Source of the DNA: Pyxicephalus adspersus
Taxonomy: Eukaryota; Chordata; Amphibia; Anura; Pyxicephalidae
Assembly: GCF_032062135.1 (NCBI RefSeq)
Contig: NC_092859.1
Span: forward strand, 109,999,100 to 110,063,099
Direction: 5' to 3'
DNA length: 64,000 nt
Part shown: positions 35,743-48,300 of the stretch, one piece after another
How the letters are laid out: every line of letters begins with the position of its first letter
Numbering within the stretch: position 1 is the stretch's first letter
Translations under genes and position numbers: made by a program
Notes under the pieces: model-generated
Databases searched by the model: none
Seen by the model: only the letters and a program-made list of their open reading frames with translations
Told to the model about the DNA's origin: nothing

Positions 35743-35912
35743 AGGTCTATTTATAAAGCAGTGAATCTGAAACATGCCCTGGTGGAGAATCAGTGACAGC
35801 CATTGAAACACATTGACCTGAAAGATTCTCCACCAGAGTTTCAGCGAATTTCAGAATTACTACTTTACAAACAGACTCATAAGTGTTTGTACCTACCTTG
35901 CTTAATAGACCT
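35743..35912. mobile_element. Foldback MITE with AGGTCTATT ends
   Basis: AGGTCTATT at the left and AATAGACCT at the right. Internally CTGGTGGAGAATC (35779-35791) and GATTCTCCACCAG (35824-35836) are a perfect inverted pair. Confidence 0.65.
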
Positions 35913-37280
35913 AAACAGCAAAACGCTTTCACAGGCTACAACATTATAACACAGTATATAAATTAAGCTGCTTCACTCTGTAGGAAGATTGAAGTGTATT
36001 ACATTCTACAGCAGCAGCCTGGACGTATTACAGTCTTCAGGAGCACCGTTTAACAAAGACCGCCTTAACAGTATAACCGGACAGGTGAAGAACCAAGCAA
36101 AGCCTGTAACATAAAACCAAGAGGATAGAAAAGTCAGGCAGATTAAAAAATAAATATTTTTATATATAAAAGCATTTGTTTAAAAATGAGGCTAGTAGTG
36201 GGCATAGTGGTAAAACATGGCATAGACCCCCTACAATTTCCTATAACCATGAGCAGGAGAGGGCAGGGGCAGAAGAACTAAAAGAACAGAATGTCCTTAG
36301 TGGACAGTCTGGTGCTAATAAAGCTGAATGCAGCTTCTGTCTTGTGACTTTGTGGACTAAGGTATTATTAAATATATATTTGGTGTAATGTTGTAGCCAT
36401 ACACTTAATCTTTTGTTTCTTAGGCTAATCTTTGCTACAAAAAAAGTCTGACGTGTGTTGTCTCTCTGGATGACCATTGTAGCTCACCTAACTTACCTAT
36501 TCCTAACCAGGACTGACATTCTGTGCACACACAGGTTCTATGGCTCATTAAGCATATTAAGGCTAAGCAAATATTAAATATGTGTAAATTGCTGCTAGTA
36601 CTGTAATCTAGCTCCTATTATGGTGCCCGTATGTTTGTTTGCAGAGCTCTATACAACTGTAGGACTGATCAGTTTTGCTTTTCATGATAGGCCTACTTTA
36701 ATTAATCAGAATGTTGAATATAATACATCAGTGAAGCTTGAACTGTGACCATCCCAATGGCAGCTGGGTGTGATTTATGGAAAGATGAGATCATTATGAA
36801 ATGCAGATGAAAACAGAGAGACATGCAGTATACTGGGAGATAGAGCATCCTGAAATTCTATGAACCATGGTAACAAGCAAACACTGAACATGAGAAGAGT
36901 CATTGTTAAATGAAAAGAAAAAGTTCTATGATAACAGAAAAATTCAGTAACAAAACTTGACAAGTCCACAGTGTTGGATTTAGAATTTTTTTTACAAAAT
37001 GTTGCATGACTTGTCTTAGAATATAGAAGAGCAAGTTACATCAAAAGACTAGAAAAATGTCACTTTTGCTTCATGTGGGAAAGGCTTTAATTGGCGTTCA
37101 CTAAAAGACAAGGGTTCATTGTATGTATAAAACTGCACACTAGTTGATTTTTTTATGGATTGTGAATTGTTTTTTTTTTTTTTATAGATACTATATTTTA
37201 TTTGGCCAATAAATTATACATTGCTGTAATAAGTATAATCCTCTATAGTCACTCCTTCACCCAAAAAAGCTAACAATGTA

Positions 37281-37601
37281 CAGTTGACAATTGAAAATCC
37301 GGATCCTTTAGTGTCCCTGCATGAATTTCATATCATTTTCAATACAGGGACTGCAGTACACTGTTTGGCCACCAATGTTTTCATGGTGCTGTTCTGCAGA
37401 AACAGCAGTAAGGTCTTGCTTGCTAAACTAAATACACGACACGTCTCTGCTTCCTGCTCCCTGGAACTGTGCCACATGTCCGCGGTGCTGCAAGAGGAAG
37501 ACTGGTCTGTGTGAAGGTAAGTATAAAAAAAAAAAATCTGGAATTTTCGAAAATCTGGCGCACCTCAGGAAGGAGGTTGCCGGGTTTTTGATTGTCAACT
37601 G
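37281..37601. mobile_element. TA-flanked Tigger/pogo-like MITE
   Basis: Ends CAGTTGACAATTGAAAATCC and the inverted GGGTTTTTGATTGTCAACTG, flanked by TA on both sides (37279-37280, 37602-37603). CAGTTGAC termini with TA duplication are typical of Tigger elements. The open frame inside is not a recognised transposase. Confidence 0.75.
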
Positions 37602-38844
37602 TATTGTCCTTGTTATATTTGTAGTCACACCAACACTGGGCTGCCCTTGGAAAAGCCAATGAACCAAAAACGATGTTTCTGAAATTTTGAAGCAAACTAA
37701 AGCACCCATTGGATACCTTACAAGGAACCATGAAAATTGTGTTCATTATAGATCCTATAGATCAGATCCCAAAATGTCAGAACAAAGTACAAATGTTAAA
37801 TTTAAAAAGCCTTCTTCTGATCAAATAATAAAATAAAGCAAATAATGCATTTTACAATTGTCCCAGGTAAATATACAAATGTTAGGTTTTTTGTTCTGGA
37901 ACATAGATAATCTAATAAAAAATGACTGATAATTCCAAATGTTTTATAGCATAAATCAAAATGTTACACTTCAAAAGCTCAAAGCAATGCTAACATAAAC
38001 CATAACTGATGGTATGCCTGGCACAAAGAGTTAAAGCTATGCACATTTTATATGAGAGACAGGGCGTCTCTTAATCTTGGAATGCTCAGTCTAAATATAA
38101 ATATCTATAGGATTGCTCCAACGAAGGAAGCCACACAGCTTGCCTAAGGTTTAGATTCAAGTAAGGAAACTGCACTTTGCAACATAGAGCTCCCAGGTTT
38201 TAGGGCTTAATGGAAACTTGGGTAGATAAAAAAAAAAACATTCCCTGTTGCCTTTTTATTTCTATTTCTTATATCAAATGTACTTGTCAAACATAATGTC
38301 TTATATCCACAGGCAAACAAGGAATACTGGGCTAAGGAAGAATAAAACTAGTGCATAACCTACTGTGCTCTGTAATTTCATAGTAGAAATGGATTTGGAG
38401 TCTTCAGTATTATATTTGATTGTAGGTTTTGTATGTGCTTATCCTTTATGTGTTCATTTTGGAGAAGCAAAAGAAAAACTGGAAGAGAGGCACACCAGTC
38501 CTCCAAGCATTTCCTTACACTGGTGAGGCTTGGCACAACAAAATGTGTTGAAATGCATCTTATTACAATATTATAATGAAATTTTAGTGGACTGGTAATA
38601 AGTAAAAAGTCTTTCAGGCTGCAACATGCATATTAGTGACTCATTGTTTCTTGGCTGTCTGGCATACCAGCACCTGTTTACAGCTGTTATACAACCAGAT
38701 AAGCCATTAAAACTAAGCTAAACACAGTTTAGAAACTTGTGCATTAGTAAGCAAGCAGGTCTATGAAACGTGTTCCTGCTATGAATGTTTTTTTGTGTGT
38801 AACAGTTATTGTACAAGATGAAAAGGTTCAGCAGTGCAATACCC

Positions 38845-38895
38845 TTAAAGTGGAACTAAATGGAAATGGAACTACATAAAGTGGAAGCTTTATTG
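38845..38895. repeat. TTAAAGTGGAACT repeat fragment
   Basis: CTTAAAGTGGAACTAAATGG shares its start with 43560 and 57217. A short remnant of a dispersed TTAA-associated element. Confidence 0.5.
38889..38894 (-). promoter_or_regulatory. Candidate polyadenylation signal for the STIMATE-like gene
   Basis: The plus strand TTTATT reads AATAAA on the minus strand about 230 bases past the stop codon. It sits beside a TTAAAGTGGAACT repeat fragment, so it may be fortuitous. Confidence 0.3.
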
Positions 38896-39122
38896 CTATA
38901 CTGCCTAGGGGACCACATTAATGTCCTGTCTGGAGTGTAGATCAGAATAATGCCATATCATCAGTGCCCTAAAACAAGGATGTATCCATGTATGTAGAAT
39001 TAATATACAACACATGTCGGTAAAGTCAACTTGTTGTACATTGACAGTGCTCAATATTAAATGTACCTGATCATTTTCTTTTTGGAATCCAGTTTCCATA
39101 TTTTTGACTGTTTTTTTTTTAT

Positions 39123-39365
39123 CTATGTGTAAGTTTCTATGAACAATTTTCTCAGTTGCTGAATTTGTGCACAGTGTTCCTGATTTACATTAGATAATCG
39201 TGATGCTGGAACAATGTCCCCAAGCATTTTATCTCTCACCTGGCTTTCATCATCCTTTATTGTTGGTAAACTATTTGCGTCTGTGCTGTTCTCACAAGGT
39301 TGATCCTCATTCCTTCTCTTGTATTTCCTCATAATTAGGCTGTCCACCACCCAAAACATTATAGC
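39123..39365 (-). CDS. STIMATE-like terminal coding exon with divergent C-tail
   Basis: Acceptor ttttag; stop TAG read at 39125-39123. It begins [20 protein letters not shown], as in human ALMFWVVDNFLMRKGK. The remaining ~60 residues are hydrophilic with acidic stretches and end [10 protein letters not shown]. They do not match the human acidic EESESEILISADDE stretch or its KKKHRFGLPV end. Confidence 0.93.
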   Translation of the reverse strand, partial: AIMFWVVDSLIMRKYKRRNEDQPCENSTDANSLPTIKDDESQVRDKMLGDIVPASRLSNVNQEHCAQIQQLRKLFIETYT

Positions 39366-42300
39366 CTAAAAAGAAATTAAGCAGAGAATTTCAGCCTTCT
39401 GACTTATATTCTGAATTATATTTACCAAAAATTGTATATACAAAAAAAGGAAAAATGTCTGAAAAATATAACTGATGGAGCCAATATATCTAAAGACTGG
39501 TAAGTTGTGTTATATTTAAGGTTTGCTTTGAGTTTATTTTTTAAGTGTACCAAAGTACAGGCACATTGTGCTCCTTAAGGTCCTACTTGGTTTCTCTGCC
39601 ACCTCCCTTGGTGGTAAACTTTGGGGCTTTACATTCTGCCCAGCTGCTAGCAAATTTACCGTCCCCCTCATTGGGCCTTGGTAAATTGATTTATTAAAGC
39701 TCTCTAAGGCTGGAGAGGATACACTTTCATCAGTAAAGCTGGGTGATCTAGCAAACCTGGAATAGATTTCCTCAAAGCTATTTGCCATTTGCTAGCAAAT
39801 GTTTTGAGTCCTGGGCCTGATCCATTCCAGGTTTGCTGGATCACTCAGCTTCACTGATTCACAAACCTCATTCTGGCTTTTAACCGTCCAACAGAAGATT
39901 CACTGGAGGAGTTGGAGTTTAGCTTCAAGTCTAAGACTAGAGGTACTAAGAGCACTAAGAGGTATAGAAGAATTAATTTTACCCATATGACCTGGAACAC
40001 TGTGGCAGTATTGTTAATTCAAGCACATTATGGTTCTTTACAGTTTTTGTTATACAAATTATAAAAATAAAAACATTTCGTATTCAAAATTTTACAAACA
40101 TATTTATATTTGACCCATAGAGGATGTGCATTTTATTGGCCACATATACTGCTTGAAAAGTATTGCAGCTTTCAAGTAGAAGGGTTGTACAACTGAAAAG
40201 ACTTTTGTGCTCAGTGACTACATTATTGTGGCCTTTTTTCTATACTATAACCTGAAGACACATGGGTAATTAAAGCACAAGGCAATGATTCCAGAAACTT
40301 TCAATTTGGCCATAGTTTAAAGCGTGGCAAGAAATTATCCACACCAAAATGTTATATCTAAACGTGTAAAATACTAGCTATTACTTCTGATGTATAAGAT
40401 ATTAAAGAATCAGAGGTAATTATAATCTGACTAAGGTACTTTGGGGTATAGCATAGTATATTATGTTTACTAGTATACCATGTTTTGTTCCTGGATAAAT
40501 GCTGCTCAAACTATTCCCATGGTAAAAAAACTTAAGACAGAATCGTCCTGATAAGGGCAGCGTTTTGCCATTACAAGCGCTGTACTCACATTGACTATAA
40601 AAGGCACCACCAGCATTACCAGGACGAGCTCCAGCTTGGGATTTGGAATGTAGTCCAGCAGAATTTCCTGAAGCTGCACAGAGAAAACACAAAGAGAGAG
40701 GGATATACTCTGTACAAACAGACCTGTCACTTCAGAGCTTTCCCAGCCAGGGTCCGCACATAGTTATTGGAACGTTAAAATGGAGATATAATAACACATT
40801 ACACAGTAGAATGGAGAATGAGGACACATTTACTGCAGACAATCAGGATCACATATACAGAAAACCAGTTCATAGACATCTGCTGCACATTAAGTTTTTA
40901 AGTGGCCCCAAGCTTCTTACATGTAGAACACCACACTATAATAGGATTGCTATAATTTAAAAATAAAATACTGGAAAAATGTACTCACTAACAGGGTTGG
41001 GTTTACTGAATTTGATGCACTCAAAAGAGGAAAAGACAAGTTAATCTGGGAGATGTTAGGACATAATGCAGGGCCAGGTGATCAAGTGGAGGAAAGTACT
41101 TACAGCAAAAAATTCTGTAAAACTTTTATGTAGTTACCACAGGAGATTCTTTAGAAGTTAACAGTAACACTTCATGTGTCCTAAAACATTAACTACTACA
41201 CACTTTCATGAGAGGAAGCAATTATAGCACTCTCAAAACATTGACTTCTGTATACTTCATACCAGAAAAACATTGGAGGTTTTGTTTTATAATATATTTC
41301 TGCAAAGTGTGGATAATGGTAAAGATACCTTTATGTGGCATTGCTTTAAATCAGTTCACTACCACCAGTATAGATACCTCTCCGTATTTGACCGTATTTT
41401 TGCTTTTAGAGCAGTCAAACACTGTACTTTTACTTCCAAAACATTATATTTTCTGAAAGCAGAGACCCTGTAGATTAAAATGGGGTGGCTGCACTTCATG
41501 GCATGCAATATTTGCACTACTTAATCTCCATTTTCATTAAAGACTTAAATGCTTCTGCTAATATAGAACAAATTCAGATGCTAAATTGTTTTCAGTAATA
41601 TGATAAATGCAAAAAACAGAAAAACTAGGGCTACACTGATAGAAGCTGTGCACCGCAAAGGAAAGTGTGTCGTTGCAGGACCAGTGACCGAAGAGAAGAT
41701 GAACTTCCATATTCACAGACCTGCCTTCTCATTCTTACAGGTAGGTCCCTTCTTCCACAACTATATTGTGTGTATAAACACATACACTCACACACAATTA
41801 ACTATTAAACTTAAAAAAAAAAATTAAACTCAAAACCGAACAAAGCAAACACTGTACAGGTACTACCTGGGTAACATATGAGATAGGGACTGTAGGTTTG
41901 TTCTTAAGGTAAATTTGTATGGAAGTCAGAACATGTACATTATTTTGATAAATGCAATTAGGACGGATGTTTGTCTCAACATATTATAAGGCGGCTTTGT
42001 GTCAGTTACTGTATAAAGTCCTCACTGTGAGTTAATCACAAACAAAGCAAAAAAAAAAATTGTTATGGAGCCTAGACATTCAATAATTTCTGCAAGCTGT
42101 GCTTTGATTCTCTGAAAAAAGAAACACTTGCAGAGTTTGTTTTGGTCATTAAAGAATTACAAGAAGCTGCGGAAAGAGCCTCTCCAAGATCATCCACAAC
42201 CTCGGCTGTGTTTAGCAAAAGATTTATTCTACAAGTCATGCAAACCGACCCCTCCAAGCCTCCGTTCTGCACACAGGGAACAGGGAAGCCCTGTTCGTAT

Positions 42301-45300
42301 CTAGAAGGCTTCCATATGTTGGATGTCCTTAACCTGGGGACTACCTGTATTCCCTTAATAACCTGATTGCTATCAAACAGTGGTGAACAGACTAACATCT
42401 AAATTATGAGCAAAATTTTCTAACACACTACATTGCATCCAATTTCGTTTCATCTCTGAATTCGACCAGATGGACACCTCATCAGATGCATGTATATGAC
42501 ACCCAATTGGAAGAAAACATAGGATGCACAATAGATGCCAAACTACATTTCCTGATAGCTCTACATTACAAAGGCAAGCATGTGTTATATAAGCAGGGGT
42601 AGGCCTTGTAGTCACAGGAAGTAGGCAGTGATCACTTTAGATTCTCACTGTATTAACAGGAAGCTAAAAAGCATGAGAGGTCCTGGCTGTGCAGTGTTAC
42701 AGCCAAACAAAGCTGGGTTCTATGAATTTGTTAAGTCCGGTTCCAAAGATAATTTCCATATTTTTCACTAACAGGCATGACTGGACTGAGAATTTGCTGT
42801 GTTTATTCTGGGGTCTCTTTGGACTTTGAAGCATTTGCTTTGAGAAGATTTTTACTATACAAACAAGATGTGTATCTAGAAACAATTATTTGTCAGCGAA
42901 TGTAAATATAGCACTGAAAATGTAGGGGATAACAGGGTAAGTATGCCAAAATACTTTGATATAATTTCATTTCTATTACAAATTACATTTATACAAGGGT
43001 GTTATAATATCTGTGACAAATCGCCAACTACATAAATAAAATGTATTATAATATAAAATGGAACTAGTCACAGACAAGTCTTACTAAGGCGACTTCTATA
43101 GAAAGCAGAGCTTTCTTTTAATAGAACCCAGTGATGTACATGTATTTATATCTGCACAGAATCACTGGCTTAACCCTATAAAGAAAATACATGTTACTAT
43201 TTATATACATTTCATTGATTCTTCTGCTTACTGTAGAGATAAAAGGATGACAAATATATATCTTTCTTGTTCTTGTTTACCTTTGTCCATCCCGGAATGA
43301 GGAGGACGAGGCTTACTGCGGTCTTCTCCACAATCATTATTAAGAGATAAACCACACATTGCCCGAGCCATGCAGCTGCCTGTGGTGGGTCTCCTAAAAA
43401 ATAAATGCATTGCAAGTCAGAGTGAAAGTTACTTTAATACTAGGTCTATTGTAGAATCATGTCAAACCTGTAATGCTATACAGATCGAGTTTAAAACAGA
43501 TCGAAATAAAACATAAACAGCTCTACTGAAAAAAGAATTCTGAAAAAGCAAACATTGTTTAAAGTGGAACTCCAGCCAAACCTATTTTTCTTAAACTTTA
43601 TTAGAGTGGGAATGGTTTTAACTTCGTCCATGTTTGGATTAATGCCTTGTCATTATTTGGGAAATGTAGTTTTTATTCTCAAGGTCAGTCTCCTCAGTGG
43701 GGACATAGACTTATCTATTCTAATTGTTCTCATCTCATCTTTCTTTTTTTATAGGGGAAATCCACTTAATACACAGTTTACATTAAAATGAGTTTGCGAT
43801 AAATTAAGGCTAGTTACATTGAGTTTAATATACAGAGGAGTAAAAGTAAAGCAACAGGAAATATAACAAAATGTACAATAAATTATAAAAGGAGTCAAGT
43901 TTAAATCCAGAGATTCAAACACTGAATTCAACAACCATAAAAAATAGAATTACAGAAATGCAACTTTGAAATCACCTTTGACCACTGACAAACCACTTCA
44001 TATAAAATAATAATTAATACATTGGGAAGGATGAAGATGGAAGGATGAAGGATGCATCCTAAATGGGTAGATTTAGACAATAAGATTTGTGATGTAAACC
44101 AGAGTTGGTATTATACAATGGGAAAGGTAAAAGTAAAAATTAAAGCATTTCTTTTACACCTCCAATCAAAACTTTAATTTTTATATCAGAAGCTAGAATG
44201 TTGACAGCTAGAAATGGACTAGATTCTGTGGTAAATACATCTACAACCTTTTCCAAGAAGGACTGCTATGAGAATGTTTTTATATATGTTTTAATCCCAA
44301 GAGATTTTTTTTTTAAATAAATACTCTTAAAAACACAATCCATATTTTTTGGTTACATGTTGTATTAGAGGATCATATATAAAGAGAACACATACCATAG
44401 GCTAAAGGCAGCAATATATGCTATAAGGTTTAAATTAAAGATGGACGCAAATCAGAATTATGATATTTATTTTTTAAAGAATAAAACAAAGGTTCTAACA
44501 ATATATCATTATAGCTGAATTACAGTGCTTTCTTGGCTTGCTCCTCTAGTCTAACTCTGATAGAGGTTATCATGGCGGCCCTATCACTAGCTAAGGGTTA
44601 TAATATCTGGCCTGACAGTTATTTCTGCTATTGCTCAGCAAGATATTTTCCAAGAGTTGCTGGTTCTGACAATAATGCTTGGGATTACTACTGCTGCCAT
44701 TGATGACATAGATGAGTCTTATTTAGCTTTTACATTTTGTTTAGTGTTACCCTAAGTAGTATTTTTTTCAACTGATCACAAAACAGAGTAAAAGGGGGGC
44801 GCAAGCCATTAACCCTGAACAAGTAGTCAGACGGAATCACCAGCACTTAAAAGCAGTAACATGCAGGATTAGTTCACACTGCAGCCAACATTTTGGGAAG
44901 AGATGACCCCTTCTTTAGGGTTTTCCTTACTGCTGCAAGAAGAGCACCCAGATTATGTAACTATATATAGTGATAATAAATGCCCTGGTTTTCATTTTAC
45001 TGCTTGAGTGCTGGTGCTTGTTATGTGGCTGATTGTCCCTGTAGATGGTGGAATCCCTGCGGTCATTTCTTGCACCGATTAATGCTTTTTTGTGGTTGGG
45101 AACAGCAACTGTGCAACTTTATTATAACATTTTTGGACAGATATACCTTTAAAACCTACTTACGGACATGTGCACCCATGTTATTAATCAATCTCATAGC
45201 TGTGGTTAGGGAAGGGGGCAACTGTCTTAAGATGACCCTTCCTACTGCGGGTTGTTTGCATCATTTTAGCAGGATGTCATTACTACTCATTTTAAAGATA

Positions 45301-48300
45301 ATCTACACACTTTAGCATAATCATGTCAAGCAGAGGTTCCTCAAATAATTGAGCCAAGGTGTATTTATGCATATATGTATGCAAGGGATACAAATGTACT
45401 AAAACAACCTACCTGCAATAAAAAAAAAGGCCCCATTTGTTATGATCACTGTGGATGACAATTCACCTGACCTTATTATTTACAGCACAATTACAGGTCA
45501 TGACAACTCTCTACATAGTTTTATTAAAGCTCTATAAAAGATCAAATACCCGTACAGTGAAGAATCTATCTGGCAACAACCATGTGAGTGAAATGTACAC
45601 AGGGATTTCATGCACAGAATCCCAATAAAAGGCCTCTTAAATCTCTAGCTAGGTAAACGAGAAGTATGTACTTTTGCAGTATATAACAAAAGAAGGCTAA
45701 AAAAGCAGAAACCTTTTAAAAATAAAAAAAAATTAAATATTTTGTGCCATGCTGGATATACAGTACAATATTAACCTGTTATTTAATAAATATATTTTAG
45801 ACATTAGGAGGAGCAAACACAGAATGAACTGTGGGCCATTAGACTATTTGCAATATCACCCTACTCCAAAAAGAAAAAAAAATCATATTTTTGCCAAAAA
45901 ATTCACTTTTTAATAAACAATATAGCCTAACATCACCTGATACTGTATTTGCCGCCCCCAATTAAACTTTTTTGTTTGATTTGTATCTTAGTCAAACCTA
46001 AATTAGAATTTTGAGATTTCTGTGTGTAAGTGCAGCTGCAAGGCAAATAGGTCATTTTAGATGATGTAACCTGCATTCTTTGGAGTAAACATAGGGCTTC
46101 AAGGAAAAGCCGTCATCTGGTATATGGTCACTGTACTCCTTATTTCACTTAGTTCAGGAATAAAGAATGAACAAACAGTGGAATGTTTCATCATTCATCA
46201 GAAGACATATTCTCATTGTCATATTATCATAAGGAGGGGAAGACATTACATTTACATTTAACAAGCTTTTGCAAAATGTTTTTTTACTTCTTGTCTTGCC
46301 ACAATGCAAATAACACAAATCAGCTTTGGGAGTAGCAGATCGTTTAATAATTAACCAATATCTTATTGTTAATAGAAAACCTTGGATTTAAACCAGCTGT
46401 TGACTTTATAAGGCGTTTCAGCAGCAGTTCAACATGCTAATGCGAAAAGGGTCCTTAGATAGTTCTAAGGCAATTTCTAATGTAAATTTACACAACTGTT
46501 TTACTTTTACATATTAATGGTAATAAAACGTAGAAGCTAAGAAACTGAAACATAGTCTTTTTTTGTTTAAAGTGGCACTGTCACATTTGTTATTCAGATC
46601 ACAGGACAATGTTTGCAATGAAAACTCCTGATCTCGTAACACCTTACCTGTGTCCCTAAAAAACGTAGTAGTATTTGTATTTAAATCTGCAAACAAATGG
46701 GAGGGAATCTTATCTGTAAAAAAATACTATTTGCCACAAAACAGATGTCCCAAACCAAAGGGGGCCACTTGTGGTCTGGAAGTGGCTTTAATTCTCACAT
46801 TTATCACAATAACATTCAGGAAGGCTCCGTGAAATATATGTTGGATAAACAAATGCAGCACATAACATTATCTAAGTGGTTGGAATGATGGCTTCAATTC
46901 ACAATATGTTCATTGTGCTTTGACCCTTGACAAGAAGATTTCCTTTATGGAGGTCATAGGCAATGTATTGGGCATTGCTCCAAGACTTCATACTTTGTTT
47001 CAGTTAGGAGAGGGAGAACTGTAAAAGGAAAGTAGAGAGAGAATATAAAAAATACCGATAAGGTTTATTCAAGTAAGGTATAATTTTTGACTAAGAAAAA
47101 AGCTCCTGAGGTAAATAGTCTCCATGAGCAGATGTACACCATTATATGTGGTCTTGGGCCTCCATAGTTTTAGCATATGTACTGGATGCATGTCATCAAG
47201 GTTTAGACTTACAATTCCTATACAATGCACAGTAAAAAAGTCATTGAATTTGAAACACTTTTAACATTCCAAAAAAGCCTTTTAGTGAAGGGGCATGTTT
47301 GAATGGGAAGGATATAAAGCGTTTACCAGGATCACCAGGTATCTTCTAATGAATATCTATTGCAAAAACATCAATAAAAAGTAAATTACAAAAACACATA
47401 CTCAAGCACTGTGCAATGCATTTAGACAATTTTAAGTTTTTATACACTTTACCCTTGTTTGTTTTTACTATCTACTAACTTTATATTCACCTATTGAGAC
47501 TACCTTACTAAAACTGAACAGATTTGAATTAGTGTTTGATACTAGAGTCTCACACAATTATGGTAAAACGTTGCTATATATGTTTCATTTTTATCAATTT
47601 GTGTTTTGGGTGGAATGGTTTGGCAAATCTAACATATAAAAGAAAAGAAATTTTCATTTTTTCACAATACATTTTCAAGCAGCTCAAATAGTTAGCCTTC
47701 TTGCTGTTTTTTTAAGGATCCACTAATATGTATTAGCGTGACTAATAATGAATGTTTTTTTTGTACACCTTAAATCTGCCACTGATTATGCAGGAAGGAA
47801 GTAGAGTTTAAAGCCTTCAATACCATTAGGTATAACTGTTAAAAATAGGAAATGCCCACCCATTCAAGTACACTGTTCCTAAAATATTTTTAGTAATTTT
47901 TTATTGCTAAAGGTTGCTTAACTCCACTTTTAACTGTGTTAGAGATTTTTTCTTTCTAAAATATTTGACCTAAGTTTATAGAAGTTTGCAAAGTTCCTAT
48001 AGTTTTTTTAATATAGTGAGTCACAGCCCATGCTGCCTTGTAAAAAAACGTTTGAATAGAATATTATGTACCACAATGACAATGCTCTATTAAAGGACAC
48101 ATGCACAGGCTCATTATGAGACAAAACTTGCCAATCTCTGAAAAAAAAAAAAGAGAAGTTAGATTTTTCATTCAGATTCAGGGACCACAAACCCAAACCA
48201 TTGTAGCCAATCAATTATTTTAAAAGATTTGTCAGTTTTCAAAAATTAAATATTTTACATTTTTTAAAATCAGTGTCCAAGGCTCCTTGGGAGGCGTTAG

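Larger units (their letters stand above)
26437..39122. other. Intergenic region between ITIH5 and the STIMATE-like gene
   Basis: 12.7 kb. It holds ITIH5 3' untranslated sequence of unknown length, then repeats at 30169, 31029, 31420, 34406, 35743, 37281 and 38845. Open frames here lack splice borders or fall in repeats; no gene supported. The two flanking genes converge on this region. Confidence 0.65.

Noticed and set aside
37284..37514. Plus-strand 76-residue frame (and minus-strand frames to 37746)
   Set aside because: It lies inside the TA-flanked Tigger-like MITE and resembles no transposase or other protein.
42142..42366. 74-residue frame inside the element at 41856-42347
   Set aside because: No transposase motif (DDE or helix-turn-helix) could be recognised; treated as incidental.
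44980..45315. 111-residue plus-strand frame rich in Cys, Trp and Leu
   Set aside because: It starts within an inverted-repeat region, has no splice-compatible partners and no recognised domain.
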